Below, in pieces: positions 1 through 36,100 of a stretch of 64,000 nt of DNA. The first letter of the stretch is position 1, and every line of letters starts with the position of its first letter. Made by a program: the position numbers and the translations under genes. The DNA lies in NCBI GenBank assembly GCA_023055355.1, contig JALJCS010000035.1, positions 6,331,501 to 6,395,500 on the forward strand, given 5' to 3'. Origin of the DNA: Agelaius tricolor. Taxonomy: Eukaryota; Chordata; Aves; Passeriformes; Icteridae. Under the pieces are notes generated by a model. It saw only the letters and a program-made list of their open reading frames with translations. It was not told where the DNA came from and did no database searches.

Positions 1-3000
1 GAGACTGAAAAGGTATGGTCTTGCTAGTTTCAATCTATATCTATCTACCTATATACATATATATATATATCTTTGGACAATGACAAGGCTAACCACACCA
101 CAAACAAAATTAATTTTGTTGAGCCTTAGCAAAATTCAGTGTTGAAAAGTTCCCCTCAATTAATCATAATCCCCTCAACTGATCACTGAGTATCAGAAAA
201 CAAGGAACACAGGTGTTTCATAGGAACTGTGAGATCTAATGATACAGAAATTCAGACTGTGTGTGTCTTTGCACTAAGGAAATGCAATGCAGATGTAGAT
301 TTAGCACAAAAGAACATTTGGGCAGAAACAGATGCTCCAGAACACTCTCCTGTAAGCAAGGCTTCTCTTTGGCATCAAAGGCTGTTAAACATGGCATGCA
401 CACATCAGCAGGAACATGAAGTGAAACTAAAGAGTTCCTTCAGAAGTGTTGAGAGGTGTGCAGAACAGAGTAAGGTTTTCCTCAGGGTCTAAAGGTGGCA
501 TTTGGGTTCCTTTTTTCCCAGTCTCTTAATGGATAACACATGGACAACAGAAACTGTTCTGGATGTATTCCAGTCAGTAGAGGGTGCTGACAGGGCAGCC
601 TGCGCAGCCTAAAACAAGATTAAGGGAGTAATCAAGCAAATCTGAAGCTAAATCTATCAACCTGGCAACTGTCCTGCAGGGAGAACATCATCCAGTCTGT
701 CTGACAGCTCCTATTGCTAAAATATATTTGTTAGCAATAATTTGCTGCATTACATTGCCAGAGATATGAGGAAAAGGGAAGAGAAAAACTACCAGACACT
801 TGAAGTGCATTTGTATAATTGAAGATTGATTACATTATGTAAACTATACTTAAAGAAGTTCAAAATTTTAATCAACTTCAATATTACCAATTAATTTTTA
901 AGAGTTTTTCTCTGCTCACTCATACAGATGCACAATTACACTGCTTCAAATATATTTTCTTAGTAATCCACAAAATTTCAAATAACATATTCCAAAGATA
1001 TTTTCCCAAATAACTGCCTTTTTCTGATACAAAGACAAAAATTTTTATTTACAGCATATGGTTATTTTCTCTGCAAAGGATAATACACAATAATGACCTA
1101 CTTACATCCAATATTCCCAGATCCACATTACCATTCAGTTTTACAGGGTGCATTTTTTGTATCTTACCAGTTCGCAGAGCCCCTCCGGGATTCTCAGTAA
1201 CCCATACTACATCCTTCTTTCTCTGAAATTCTAAACCAGCTGCAACCACCTTCTGCTATGATTAATTCACTAACATGGTGCATCAGCAAGAATGAAAAGC
1301 TCTCTAGCAGAAAAAATTAAACCAACTGAAATTCAAAGGAAAAAAAAGGGAAAAAAGAAAGATTGGATGAGTCAGCACATGACACCCTGGACCTTAGCTT
1401 CCCACTCTGCAGTGAAACACTGCTGTGAACAGTTACCTGTTTGGAGGCTGGGATTGAACTCCTGGCTATTCCTGGGAGGCTGGAAAGCCTCAGGGGCTGT
1501 CTGTGCTGGAAGGGCTCGGTATGGGGGAGGAATCAACTCGTCATCCCCAGAGAAGCTCCTCCACACCTCACCTGCCATGGGTGGCCTGGACATACTGACA
1601 GGTTTCTTTCCAACAGGTATCTTCCTCTCTAAACATCAAGTCAAACTAAAAGAAATGCTCAAGTTAAACTGCATCAGGCAACTCTGACTGTTCACTGAGA
1701 AATGGCTCTGATTGATATTCACCCATTCTCAAAAACCAGGGCCTGTACAATGGCACCATTTAGTTATTACTGGGAATATTGCTCTCAACAGCCTCATTGT
1801 AGTCCCTGAATTCTACAGGCTATGGGTAGGACTTCAAGGGCATTGCTTAATACCATGACCCAATTATTTCATGCTCTATCAATGAAATACAAATGCTGTG
1901 AATTACTTCTGCTGCAGTTACATTGCAGAGTCACACACACTCCTCTGCCTGGACACCAAGATACCTGGCTCAGTTTCAGGCTGCAGTTGTTTCAGTGTGT
2001 GTGCCTAAGAGACAGAAGGATGCTTCTGGGGAAATAATCCTCTCCAAAGTTTATCACCGCTAAAAATACACGCTCTTAATTCCCTTAGAATGGTATTTAC
2101 CATTTTACCCATAAATACAAGTAACTATTTTACTGCGTAGCAAAAAAACTTCTAAAATGCCCTCAAATTATTAAACACTGCATTCACGAAAAAGTGTTAT
2201 TAAAACATTTCCTATACAAATTACCATGTTTCTCCTTTATCTCTAAGATGCTCCTATTCTGTGCTCAAGGCATGCTCTCTGAGGGTACAAGATCTGTATT
2301 GAGGGTACAAGATCTGTAGCACAAATCCATGCTTTCAGCTACATCAAAACTGTGGCTGCTGATCCTTCAGTCCTATCAGCACTGTCAGACAGCCCTGAAA
2401 AGGTAACTGATTATGCATATTCTAAAGATACCACCCTGCTTAAATATTCTTCTTATAAGACAACTTCAGGATAGCCTTATAGAGAGATTAATGAGGCAGA
2501 ACGGTGTCTACAGAATTCCAACCTTGAAAATCTAGAGGTCAGATTATCATTTCAGTAACCTTATTCTGATATACACACCCAAGAGGAAGCAGACAATACC
2601 AGCAAATATTGCACCCTTCATTATTAATTGTCCCAGCATGCTGGCATGTTACTTTTCAAGAAGTCACCTGCATAGCCTTCTGAGCAGCAGGCACCCAGCA
2701 CAAAACCATACTCACTGAAACAGTGTCAGAAAGGGAATTGGGGGAGATTCTCAAGTATCCCCAAAAACATTCCCGAAGTGTTTATGATGCAATCAGTTCT
2801 GCTTCCCAGTGAACATGCGCACTCCCAGTGCCCCCAGGAAGGAGTGGACACTGTAGCAGAAATCTGCATCGTTACACACAGCGCAAAATGGCTCAATGAA
2901 ATCCATGACATCCTGGGCTGTGTTGTGAGCACGTGAGAAAAATGTGTTGAAATAACCCTGCTCTGCTAAAACTAACCTAATTTAAGACACAGAGGTTTTG

Positions 3001-4677
3001 TTAATCATCTGTGGTGACTTTACATGGTACCATAAAAACATCATGGCTACATTATATGGTTTTGTGACTGAAATAATTTACAAAATAACTTTGTATTTTT
3101 TTTACAAGTCCTGAAAAAGAAAAAGCTTCAGAAGACATTTTTTGTGTTATTTCCGATGACTCAGCACTTCCATTGCCATAACTTATTTAGAAAAAACCCA
3201 TATACGAGGCAGCTGGCTCTAACTGTTCATGATGTCATTCTCTCATCTTCTGGTGTTAAGATTTCTTAGAATTGAACAAACAGTCCAGAACACAATCAAA
3301 AGTTTTCTTTGCTTCCACAGGCAACATTTACCTTAGGTTAGTGAGAAGTGAAGAATAAACTTCCCTAGACTAAATTTTCTAAAGCTAGACTAAAGCTTCC
3401 TATGGCACTAAGTAAGATAGATTAATTTTCCAGGTTTGGGTCACACTTACTGTAAGACAGGTAGCAGAGGTATTAGGAAAGGGATAAGGTAAGGAGTATG
3501 ATGATCTAGAACAGCTTGCTAAACAAAATCTGCACAGACAGTGTAGAATTATTCAAAACCAGGTCTTATACAAAGGTAATTAACCATAAAGCCATATTTC
3601 CCTAGCTTAAAGCAACAGCATTCACAGCTTTCCCCAGATATTCCCAAATCAGGAGTTTTCCAGTACTCGAATTCTATTGTAAAAATACTGCTTTCCGAAA
3701 AGGATCTGGATTTTGCTGTTTATTTCCTCCAACATCAAAAAGGAAAACCAGTGCAATGTTTGAGGCACTTAACAGGAAGTTTTAAGAACTTCTGAGACAC
3801 TTGTTCTAGCTGTGGCACTCACCAACCAACTTCTTTTCATCCCCAAAGATCAACACAGCACAGGTTGTATTCTCAATGACTGGGGAAGAAGGTTCCAATT
3901 GGCCTTAATAGATCCATTCACAAACTCACCAGGAAGACAAGCTTTTAATTTCTCACATTAGTTTGATACTACAACAAAACACTCTGGAAACAGGACTAAA
4001 TTAAGCAAGCTAATTTTACATTTTGACAACTTGATTCCAAGGGAACCAATTAATGTGGAAAGTACCTGAACACTGCAGATTCTTAAAAATGTCATGACTG
4101 TGTTTTACTGTCACAAGAACAGCAACATACAGCAATGCTGTTCGTTTCTGAAAATGATATTACAAAAGCTTAATTTACATAGATGCCTAAACCAAAAACC
4201 TGGCAAATAAGTAGTTTTTTTGTTTCAAAGAGAAGCCAGTTGGATGATAATTTAAATTTTCTACACCTCATTCTTTCTGATCCCAGTGACTTGGCCCTTA
4301 TTTCTTCACCTGTGTTACAGAGAGTAGAGGGAAAAGTGTGTTGATACCTAAGTATTTTGTACAAGGCAGTACAACTACCAATACAGTACACAGCAAATAT
4401 ATTATTTAACTGAAATTATGTCAGAACACAAAATTATTTTAACCATTGTCCATCTACCATTAATAGATTATCATTATTATTAGCAACATCTACCCTATCA
4501 TGAGCTATAAAAATGATTATTCTCAATGAAAAAGTTCTTTTTGTGGCATACTGCACCTTTAAGCATAACACCTGTTTAGACATGTGCATAAAACACAAAA
4601 ATTCCCAAATAGAACAGGGACTTAGGCAGAGACCACAAACTTTTTAAAGCATCAGGTAAAGTGCAAACACAATTTTG
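1..4677. other. Downstream flank or last intron of MBTD1; no gene recognised
   Basis: AT-rich sequence with no open frame I can assign. It would hold either the last MBTD1 intron or an alternative 3'UTR. Small items seen: an (AT)n tract near 53-70, a 20-bp direct repeat (2281-2300 and 2301-2318) and an exon-like minus-strand open stretch near 1093-1256 of unknown identity. NME genes, which I recall next to MBTD1 in mammals, are not visible. Confidence 0.5.
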
Positions 4678-29169
<24,492 letters not shown>

Positions 29170-29170
<1 letters not shown>

Positions 29171-29181
29171 CAGGCCCTCAT
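29170..29181 (-). promoter_or_regulatory. Upstream ORF (M-R-A-stop) overlapping the first MBTD1 ATG
   Basis: On the minus strand ATGAGGGCC is followed by TGATGG, so the stop TGA of a three-codon uORF shares bases with the MBTD1 ATG (29168-29170). This TGATG arrangement permits termination-reinitiation or lowers use of the first ATG. It matters only if the transcript starts upstream of 29181. Confidence 0.5.
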
Positions 29182-29654
29182 GGGCAGGAGCCGCCTAGTG
29201 CCTCTACGCGCTCGCCCCAGGAACTCGGGCGCTGTAGGTGCCCGGGGTCGGGGCCGAGCCCAGCGGGCCGGGAATGGGCCGGGCAGTCCAGCCGCTCCGA
29301 GCGCCGGGAACCGACCAGGACCGACTGGGGCCGCCGGGACATCAACAACATGAGCGCTCTGCTGCGCAGGCGCGGACACGCCTCCGCCGGGATCAGGCTG
29401 CGCGGAGCGGCCACACAGCCATATGCCCCCTCCACCCGGGCGAAATCATTTGTTACCGGGGGTGCGCACTCCGTGCTAAGGCAGGGACCGCGGGGCGTAA
29501 GAGCAGCCGTGTCCGCCAGCGAGTGGCGGTGCACACGGGATATCTCGGTGAGGGGCCGATGAGCAGCTGCTGAGGGACGAGTGTTGCCTCCCGGGTCGGG
29601 GATCGCCCCCCCCCCCCCCCCCTCGGGCTCGCAATGGAGCGGCCCAGCTGGGCC

Positions 29655-29860
29655 GCGTCACGTGGAACTCGGGATGGGCGGGGAGCTGGGAGCAAAGGGT
29701 GGTAAAAAGAGCAGTCACGTGGCCCAGGGTCGCCGCCGGGAGCGGGGTCTTGATCACATGGGGCGGGGGCGGGGCGGTGTCATGAGCCTATCGCAGACGG
29801 GGGCGTGCCCAAACGGGGGTCACGTGACCAGGTGCACGTGTTCCGGTTCCGGGTCTGGTG
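29655..29860. promoter_or_regulatory. Core of the bidirectional promoter: four E-boxes, GC boxes, ETS sites
   Basis: CACGTG occurs at 29659, 29716, 29821 and 29835, with a fifth at 28867 in MBTD1 intron 1. The third lies in the perfect palindrome GTCACGTGAC (29819-29828). Overlapping Sp1-type GC boxes (gggcgggggcggggcgg) lie at about 29760-29776, and two CCGGAA ETS-type cores (minus strand) at about 29841-29852. Such E-boxes bind USF, MYC/MAX and TFE/MITF factors. Occupancy here is inference. No TATA box was noted. Confidence 0.7.
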
Positions 29861-29914
29861 CGCTCTGCGTGGTCTGGCGGCGGTTGCGGGGGGGAAGCGG
29901 TAAAAGCATCCAGC

Positions 29915-30163
29915 ATGAAGGTGGCGAAGAAAGTGTCTAAAGCGACCAAAGCGGGTAAAATGACGAAACCCAAGCGGACGGCGAAGCGGCTCCTGGTTGT
30001 GGCGAATCAGGCGGCGGCCGCCGAGGCAGCGCGACGCGCCCGCCACCTGAAGGCGCTGAGTTGCGTGTCAGGCGCCGAGCGGGAGCTGGAGGAGCTGGTA
30101 TTCGGTGATAGCCTCAATGGGCATGAGGATGAGCTGCTGCGGCGCCTGTCCGGGCCTCGACGG
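29915..30163 (+). CDS. UTP18: UTP18 exon 1 (basic N-terminus, LVFGD motif)
   Basis: Encodes MKVAKKVSKATKAGKMTKPK, then an Ala/Arg-rich helix and ELEELVFGDSLNG (motif LVFGD at residues 61-65). It ends LRRLSGPRR|GTACGG. LVFGD resembles the arch-interacting motif through which yeast Utp18 recruits the exosome helicase Mtr4; use in birds is inference. Confidence 0.93.
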
Positions 30164-33100
30164 GTACGGCACATCCAGGCCCGACCCGACAGCGGCAGCC
30201 CCGCCCGCTCGCTCCCCTGTCTCCTAGCCGTGTCCCCGGTCACACGGTCCGTTTGGTTGTTTTCAGGTTACTGCTGCAGAGGGGAAGGACCTCCAGGAAG
30301 AGTCCAGCGATTCGGGGGTGGAAAATGAAGCAAAACGTGACTTACTGCTCAAAAGTCCGGCCTGGGTAGATGAGGACGATGAAGCTGAGGAAAAGTAAGT
30401 TCAGGTTAGGTGATGAGAATTATTTGTCGCACTTGGGAGTGCTTGTAAGTGGCCTTGGTTTGAACGATGTTTGTGTTCTGTTTGTTTTTACCCTCTAGCG
30501 TTGATATGACCCATAAGTACAGGAAAGATTTAATGAAAAGTGATGCTGAGACAACGCTTACTAAGAAAAAACTAAAGAAAAGACTTGAGGAACAGTAAGT
30601 TTCACTAATGTTTTTTTGGCTGACTATATAGACCGTATTGATCTCATGATCATTGCTCTCCAAGGTGGGTGCCAGAAGGATGTTACCAGACTCTTTTCAG
30701 TGGCACCTAGAACAGGACAAGGGGCAGTAACCATAAAGTAAAACACAAAAAGTTCCATCTCAGCGTGAAGAAGAATTTCTTTCCACGGAGATTACCAGAG
30801 CACTGGAATAGCTGCCCAGGGAGGCTGTGGAATCTCCCTCTGGAGACATTCCAAACATACCTGGACATCTTCACATGTCACCTACTCCAGGTGACCCTGC
30901 TGTAGCAGGGAGTTGGAGTGGATGATCTCCCGAGTGGATGATCTAGCCAACAATTTTGTAAGCTAAAATATATTTATGTGATATTCAAAGTCACTTTTCT
31001 CTTTATCCACTGTTCTCATGTGGTCTCTTTAAAGTCAGGGCTTCCTGCAGTATTTGCAGTGTTTTTAAATAACAAATGATACTAAGAATAGTAAATAAAA
31101 TGTGCATTAGCATTGTCTGGACTAGCTTGTTTAGTACTTGTATCAAAGTGCCCAAATTAATTTGTCTTCTAGGGAATTATACAAGAAACAGTGAAATCTT
31201 AATTTTTTTTTTAATTAAAAAACTTGCATTGTGTTCTGAGTACAAGTAATCCTGCAAAATTCTGACTGTGCTTCTTCTAAGTACTTAACTCATAGAAGGA
31301 AATTACTGTCTCACAAAACTTATATTTTTTTTCTCTTTCCTCTTTTTCTCATAAGGTTTCAGCAAGCCATGGGAGGAGTTCCTGCCTGGGCTGATCTAGA
31401 AAACAGGAAGAACTCCAAAAGGACTTTGAGTGATAGTAAATATGCCCAGTGCTATTCTGATAAGTGTTTCTGTGATTCCCTATTTAGCTTGCTAGAAGAT
31501 AATTACTTTTGATATCTTCTCAGTTTGCTTTGTTCGTTCAGTGTGCTTTAATTTAATTCATTTCAGTGAGGAATGTGTTGATTTTGCTGTGGGTACTTGT
31601 GCTATTAGCTGATTCCACATGCTTTGGTTTAATGAGGTGACAGTGATGAAGATGATGATCTGCTACGCAGGACCGGCAATTTCATAACAAGCTCAGAGTC
31701 TCTGCCAAGAGGGATTTTGAAGGTAAAGACAAACCATATCTTTCCACTTCAGTTGGACTTAAGTGTACACTTTGACTCTTGTTGTGTATAAAATTAGTGA
31801 TTCTGTGAATTTGTTTCTGCAACTAGAAGCTTTAGAGGATAAGTAAAATTGAACAGTTCACATGAAAGCATAAAACAATAAACTGAGGTGTATTTTTTGA
31901 CATAAGAATTTTCTGTACTCTAAATAGTATCTTGTAGTAGGATTTTAATTTCTGCAGAGGGAGGATGGAATTCTCCCATGACTTTGAAGTGACTGAAATG
32001 ATCTTTAAGAAGGCAGCCTTAAATGAGTATTTCTCACACTGTCTCCTGCAGCTATCTCAGATGACTCAGAATACAGCTGGTTTTACACTTAGTTTTAATG
32101 CAGATAGAAAGGCTGCTGAGTTCAGCCTGTATTTGTACTGGAGCAGCTCCCTGAACAGGCTATGTGTGCTCTCCTCACCTCATGCTGCCAGAACTTCATC
32201 ACAGGGCTTGAGGTCTTGTAGCATAAAGAGTAAACACCTTTTTATTCAGCATAAGTGATTATTGGGTTTTTTTTAAACTGTCTGGTCTGTGTTGTAGATG
32301 AGCACCTGCCTTCCTGCCAACCAGGAACGTTTTGCCAATGGAAAACTGGTGACTGTACAGTTTCATCCTTCAGCTCAAGTGGTGATGACAGCTGGGCATG
32401 ATCGCTCTGTGTCCCTCTTCCAGGTGAAGAACTTCAGTTTGTATTCTGCTGATGGTCACTAACATAGAACCGTTTTTTTGAATGTACATTAAATAGCCTG
32501 GAATAGTAGACTTTGTTTTCTCTCTTCCTCTGCACATCGTCAGTGGTTACGCAATGTCTGTGGTTACAATGGAAATTCCTTGGTTAAAGGCATCTTGAAA
32601 GGAATTTCCACCTGTGACTTCACACCAAGCACATGCAGAGTACTGGCAAACTCTTTGTCTCAGAGTTTTTAGCTGAAGATTTGTGTTTAAAAACGTTTGG
32701 TTTGAAGGTTTGCAAGGAACAAGTACTAAGGGGATTTTTTGTTCTTAATTTGTTTGGAGAGCCTGTAGTGGGGGGAGCAGCCTACTTTGCTTTGAGACTG
32801 TAAAAATGCTGTGAAACCATGTTGGGGATGGAGAGGCTATGCTGCAGGAAGAAGGTGTTCATCCTGATACACTGCCGGGCTCCTCTGAAAACTAAAGATC
32901 CTGATTTTACTTAGGATTTCTTAGCATGGCCTAGTGTCACTGAAATGGTCAGACAAGTGGAATGAGATACTCTCACAGAGCTGCAAGAAAACCCAAATCA
33001 AAGCATATGTTTCCATTTAGAAAAAGCAGAGTAGAAGTGATTATTTGAAAAAAGTACGGGCAAGATGAGGAAGGGCAAGAGATGTGAGGTCTATCATAAA

Positions 33101-36100
33101 GGCAGGGAGTGCCTGTTACATGAGGTGAGGAGCTAAGAACCAGATGATTTGTAGGAGAGAGGAGGAATTTAAGGCTTCATAGTGGTGTACCTCTTACTAC
33201 TTAAGTCTCAGCTGAGAAGTTGGTATAATTTTACTCTGTAAAAGTATTTGATCTATTTCTCAATATGACAACCTGGTTTGTTACTTTCTTTTTTGAAGGT
33301 GGACGGTATAAGGAACCCAAAAATACAGAGCATCTATTTAGAGAGTTTTCCAATTTATAAGGCTCATTTCAGTGTGGATGGAGAACAAGTTATAGCCACT
33401 GGTACTCACCACAGCATGTTCTTTGTGTATGACATGATGGCTGGGAGTATCATCCCTATCCCAAAAGTGCGAGGTATGTTTTGCAGCCCTGAGTGTCTGG
33501 GCACAGTTGAAGCTGTCCCCAATGGAGATGGCACATAAATTTCCTTTAAAATGAAGTGCAGTGGGTTGTTGGAGTTTGTATTTTTAACTTGTCTTCAAGG
33601 AAATAAAGTACCTTAAGTGTTAATTCTCTGGGATATTAATTATCACACATGAGCAAGGTTGAGTTCAGCTTCTCTGTGACAGCATATTGCAGAAATGAAG
33701 AGCTGGAGCCAGGTTTTAGTCAAATTCATCCTACCTCTAAATATTGAGGCCAAAGAATAAATTGCACCAATTTCAAGTTTCAAATCTCTTTTTAAAGGTG
33801 TGGAGGAAAAATTCCTCAGAAACTTCGAACTGTCTCCAGATGGATCATTTATGCTGCTGATTGGAAATTCAGGTTACCTTCACTTGCTGTCCATGAAGGT
33901 ACTTTTTCTGCATGGTGTAGCTTTGCTTCCTTGGTGCCTTTTCTCTTTTGAATCTGCTTTTATCTCATCTGCAAGGCAATCTAACTTTCAGCTGAAGGCA
34001 AGGTATGATATGTTCTGTGACAGCCCTCAAAAATGTGCTGTGGAATCAACCCACTGCAACTTCAGGGAATTATTTTGGACACTCTGAGACTTTGTTCCCC
34101 AGCTCTGTGGAACTGGTGGAACTCAGGGCAGTTCCATGGGGTTTTCAGCTTGAAGAAGTCGTGTATCAGTGCTGTATTTCAGCTGCTTGCACAAGCACTG
34201 TGCTGGTGAGAGGAATGGAAACAGCATGGGAACAGGCACCTGGGGGTGGAAGAAATATAGGATTGCTTTTTTGGGAGTCATGCTAGTGCCTGCTACTGTA
34301 CTCTGTTCATGAATCATACCAAACATTGATTCATAATGCATAGAGCAATCTTTCAGCTGAATTTTAAAATGCCTTATGATAGCAGGTGGATTTGTTTTAA
34401 GTTTTCACGGGGAAAAATACTTTCAAATAAGACAGTTCAGTTTTGTATAACTCAGGCCTTTCAGTGAGGGAGCAAACAAGTGTTTGTTGATCCACCTGCA
34501 GTTAAGAGTCAGGAGCTTGTGCTCTGCTCTGCAGGCACTGACAATGTTGGTGCTGTTCTCTGAATGTCAGGGTAGATAACAAGATTTTTGTGGGACAGGA
34601 AACAACTTTTCTGTAGATTTTTAGTAGAATCTGTGTCAGCATTGTTCTTCATCCTGCAGACGAAAGAACTGATCAGCACTATGAAAGTGAATGGAAGGTG
34701 CACTGCCTCTGCTTTCACCCCAGACAGCAGTAAAATATACAGCTATTCAAGTGAGTATTGCAGCAGCTCTAGTAATATCTCCATTTAAATTGCATGAGTT
34801 CTTAGAAGTCGTTAATAATTTTAGAAAAATAATTTTAAAAACTTATGCTAGTATCTCTCCTAAAAATACAACCAAGTGATCAATCATTAAAGAATGGAAT
34901 TAACTATTTTAGCATGCCTTTAATCAGTAGGGGTTTTTTAAAATACCCTATATTTGATAGTTGTAAATTAGCTTTTAGTTGTCATCTAATTAATTTTTTT
35001 TTAGCCAAGTGGACTAAAAAGTGATGTGTATGTAAGTTTTCTCTAATATCTTTCATTCTGCAACCAGAGGAAGGCGAAGTTTTCATTTGGGATGTGAGAA
35101 GCCAAAAGAGTCTACACAAATTTGAAGATGAAGGTTCTTTGGAAGGAAAGTGCATTGCTGTTTCAAAAAATAACCAGTATGTGGCATGTGGGTAAGTGTC
35201 TGAACTTTGACAGCAACTTGTGCTATCATTTTGAAGCTCTTCAGTGGACCTGTGGGTGGCTGGTGAGAGTGTAGGAACATGGTTTGGTTCTAATAAGAAA
35301 AGAGTAGGCATTAATAGATTAATATTCCTTATCTTATGGTAATAATTGACTTTTCTCTTTGCAAATATAAAATACCATAGTACACCTAAAACAATAGGAG
35401 TGATACTGGTATTACTATTGCCATGTTTGGGTTCAGCAGTTAATTTTGAAATCACACTGACTAAAATTACAAATTCTCTGACAGCAGTGTTGATTCAGGG
35501 TCTTCTCCCTTTTCTGGTTCTCTTCCCTGTACTCTAAATTTGGCTTCTGCCAGGCGCCATGTTAGCCTTTCAAAAGGAGGCCTCAACTCAAAGCCACAGG
35601 CTGAAACTGTTTCTCCAAACTTACCGAGATGCAGTTTCAGCTAGTGTCTGGATTCCTTTAAATGAGAATAGCAAATAAATAGAGGACTACAATATATATT
35701 TTCCTAGCTCACTGTAGAACTGTAGAAGAGGATTTTAAAGTGAGCTTATGCTACAGTTACTAAAAAAAAAAAAAACCAAACAAAACCAAAAACCCCAAAA
35801 AACAGCCAAAAAATTTTGAAGTTACTTCAGAATTTTTTGATATCAAGCTCTCCTTGCTTTGAATTTATCCCGGTAAGAGATGGGCTCATCAAGGCTCTCT
35901 ACAGTTGAGTCTCTTACTATATAAAAAAAAAGAAAATCCAATCTAGCAAAAACCTAAACTCCTCCACTAGATACTGTTATAAACTCCAAAGGAAAATCAA
36001 GCTCCAAACAAAATATTATTGCAGACTCCAGTAAATAATTGGAAATTACATTTTCAGGTGAGTAGTGGCTATAGAAAACAAGACAGTATATACTGGAATG

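Noticed and set aside
1372..1632. GC-richer stretch with overlapping frames near 1.5 kb as a possible exon
   Set aside because: No matching splice sites with a consistent phase and no recognisable protein family.
29606..29622. C17 run as a specific regulatory element
   Set aside because: May form G-quadruplex or i-motif structures, but homopolymers in CpG islands are common and error-prone in assemblies. No further support.
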